From Planctomycetaceae bacterium (GTDB taxonomy: Bacteria; Planctomycetota; Planctomycetia; Pirellulales; Pirellulaceae): DNA of 6,090 bases. The stretch is from assembly GCA_002702965.1 (NCBI GenBank), contig PADE01000022.1:40953-47042 (forward strand), given 5' to 3'. Shown piece by piece: positions 5,903 through 6,090 of this stretch. How positions within the stretch are numbered: the first letter of the stretch is position 1; each line of letters begins with the position of its first letter. Below the pieces are notes generated by a model. That model was given only the letters and a program-made list of their open reading frames with translations, made no database searches and had not been told where the DNA came from. The position numbers were made by a program, and so were the translations under genes.

Positions 5903-6090
5903 ATGCTTGTGATTGGAATCGTTGGCGGGATCGCCAGCGGCAAGACCCTTGTTGCCGAGACGCTCCAGAACCTAGGAGTGGTGGTAATGAACGCCGATCT
6001 CATTGGCCATGAGGTGTTGCAACATCCCGATGTCTCAAACGCGCTACGGGCGCGATGGGGTGAAACGGTCTGCGACGAGGATGGGCGGAT
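5903..6090 (+). CDS. coaE: Dephospho-CoA kinase, N-terminal part (3' end outside window)
   Basis: The enzyme phosphorylates the ribose 3'-hydroxyl of dephospho-CoA with ATP, the last step of coenzyme A synthesis, in the cytosol. The first 62 residues are visible. MLVIGIVGGIASGKT matches the family start, with the P-loop at residues 8-15 (GGIASGKT, K14). The second family motif, usually V-I-D-A-D-x-I, reads VMNADLIGHEVL, so the first Asp is Asn (N30) while the second (D32) is kept. ATG 5903 gives the usual short N-terminus. An in-frame ATG at 5879, preceded by GGCGGA, would add eight residues (MRVIQFSA) and overlap the end of polA by 10 bp; it cannot be excluded. The close spacing to polA suggests co-transcription. 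The frame remains open at the window edge. Confidence 0.95.
   Translation, partial: MLVIGIVGGIASGKTLVAETLQNLGVVVMNADLIGHEVLQHPDVSNALRARWGETVCDEDGR

Noticed and set aside
1..6090. CRISPR arrays, insertion sequences, tRNA/rRNA genes, phage or defence modules
   Set aside because: I found no regularly spaced repeats, transposase-like proteins, terminal inverted repeats or tRNA-like cloverleaf; nearly all the sequence is explained by five genes.

Overview
The window looks like ordinary bacterial chromosome with moderately high GC. All recognisable genes lie on the + strand. The PolA sequence (for example the 'LIYQVYHALPEMTGP' start of its 5'-nuclease domain) and the weak use of Shine-Dalgarno sites recall Planctomycetota. 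That placement is inference from memory of the families, not a database result.

Layout. Positions 2-343 hold the 3' end of lgt (prolipoprotein diacylglyceryl transferase). Positions 344-681 are a 338-bp gap with no convincing gene. It carries a hairpin/terminator candidate near 463-495, a short palindrome at 558-568 and a weak promoter candidate at 567-598. Positions 682-2568 encode a 628-residue thiamine-pyrophosphate enzyme of the IolD/acetolactate-synthase superfamily. Positions 2629-3057 encode a 142-residue VOC (glyoxalase/bleomycin-resistance fold) protein with a strong ribosome binding site. Positions 3105-5888 encode a full-length three-domain DNA polymerase I (GTG start). From 5903 to the window end is the start of coaE (dephospho-CoA kinase).

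How the genes relate. From 682 onward the genes are co-directional with gaps of 60, 47 and 14 bp and no strong terminator between them, so they may be one transcription unit. The TPP enzyme and VOC protein look like a small metabolic pair of unknown substrate; polA and coaE are housekeeping genes. No other inositol-catabolism gene is visible, so the IolD likeness should not be read as proof of inositol degradation.

I see no mobile element, CRISPR array, tRNA, rRNA or defence system, and no strong evidence for a new multi-gene system. The points most worth a second look are residue-level: an Asp-to-Glu change at a proofreading metal-ligand position of PolA (E420), GEG in place of GDG in the TPP motif (E497), and a VOC protein in which three of the four usual metal-ligand positions appear changed. 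There is also a 15-codon ORF whose stop overlaps the polA start.
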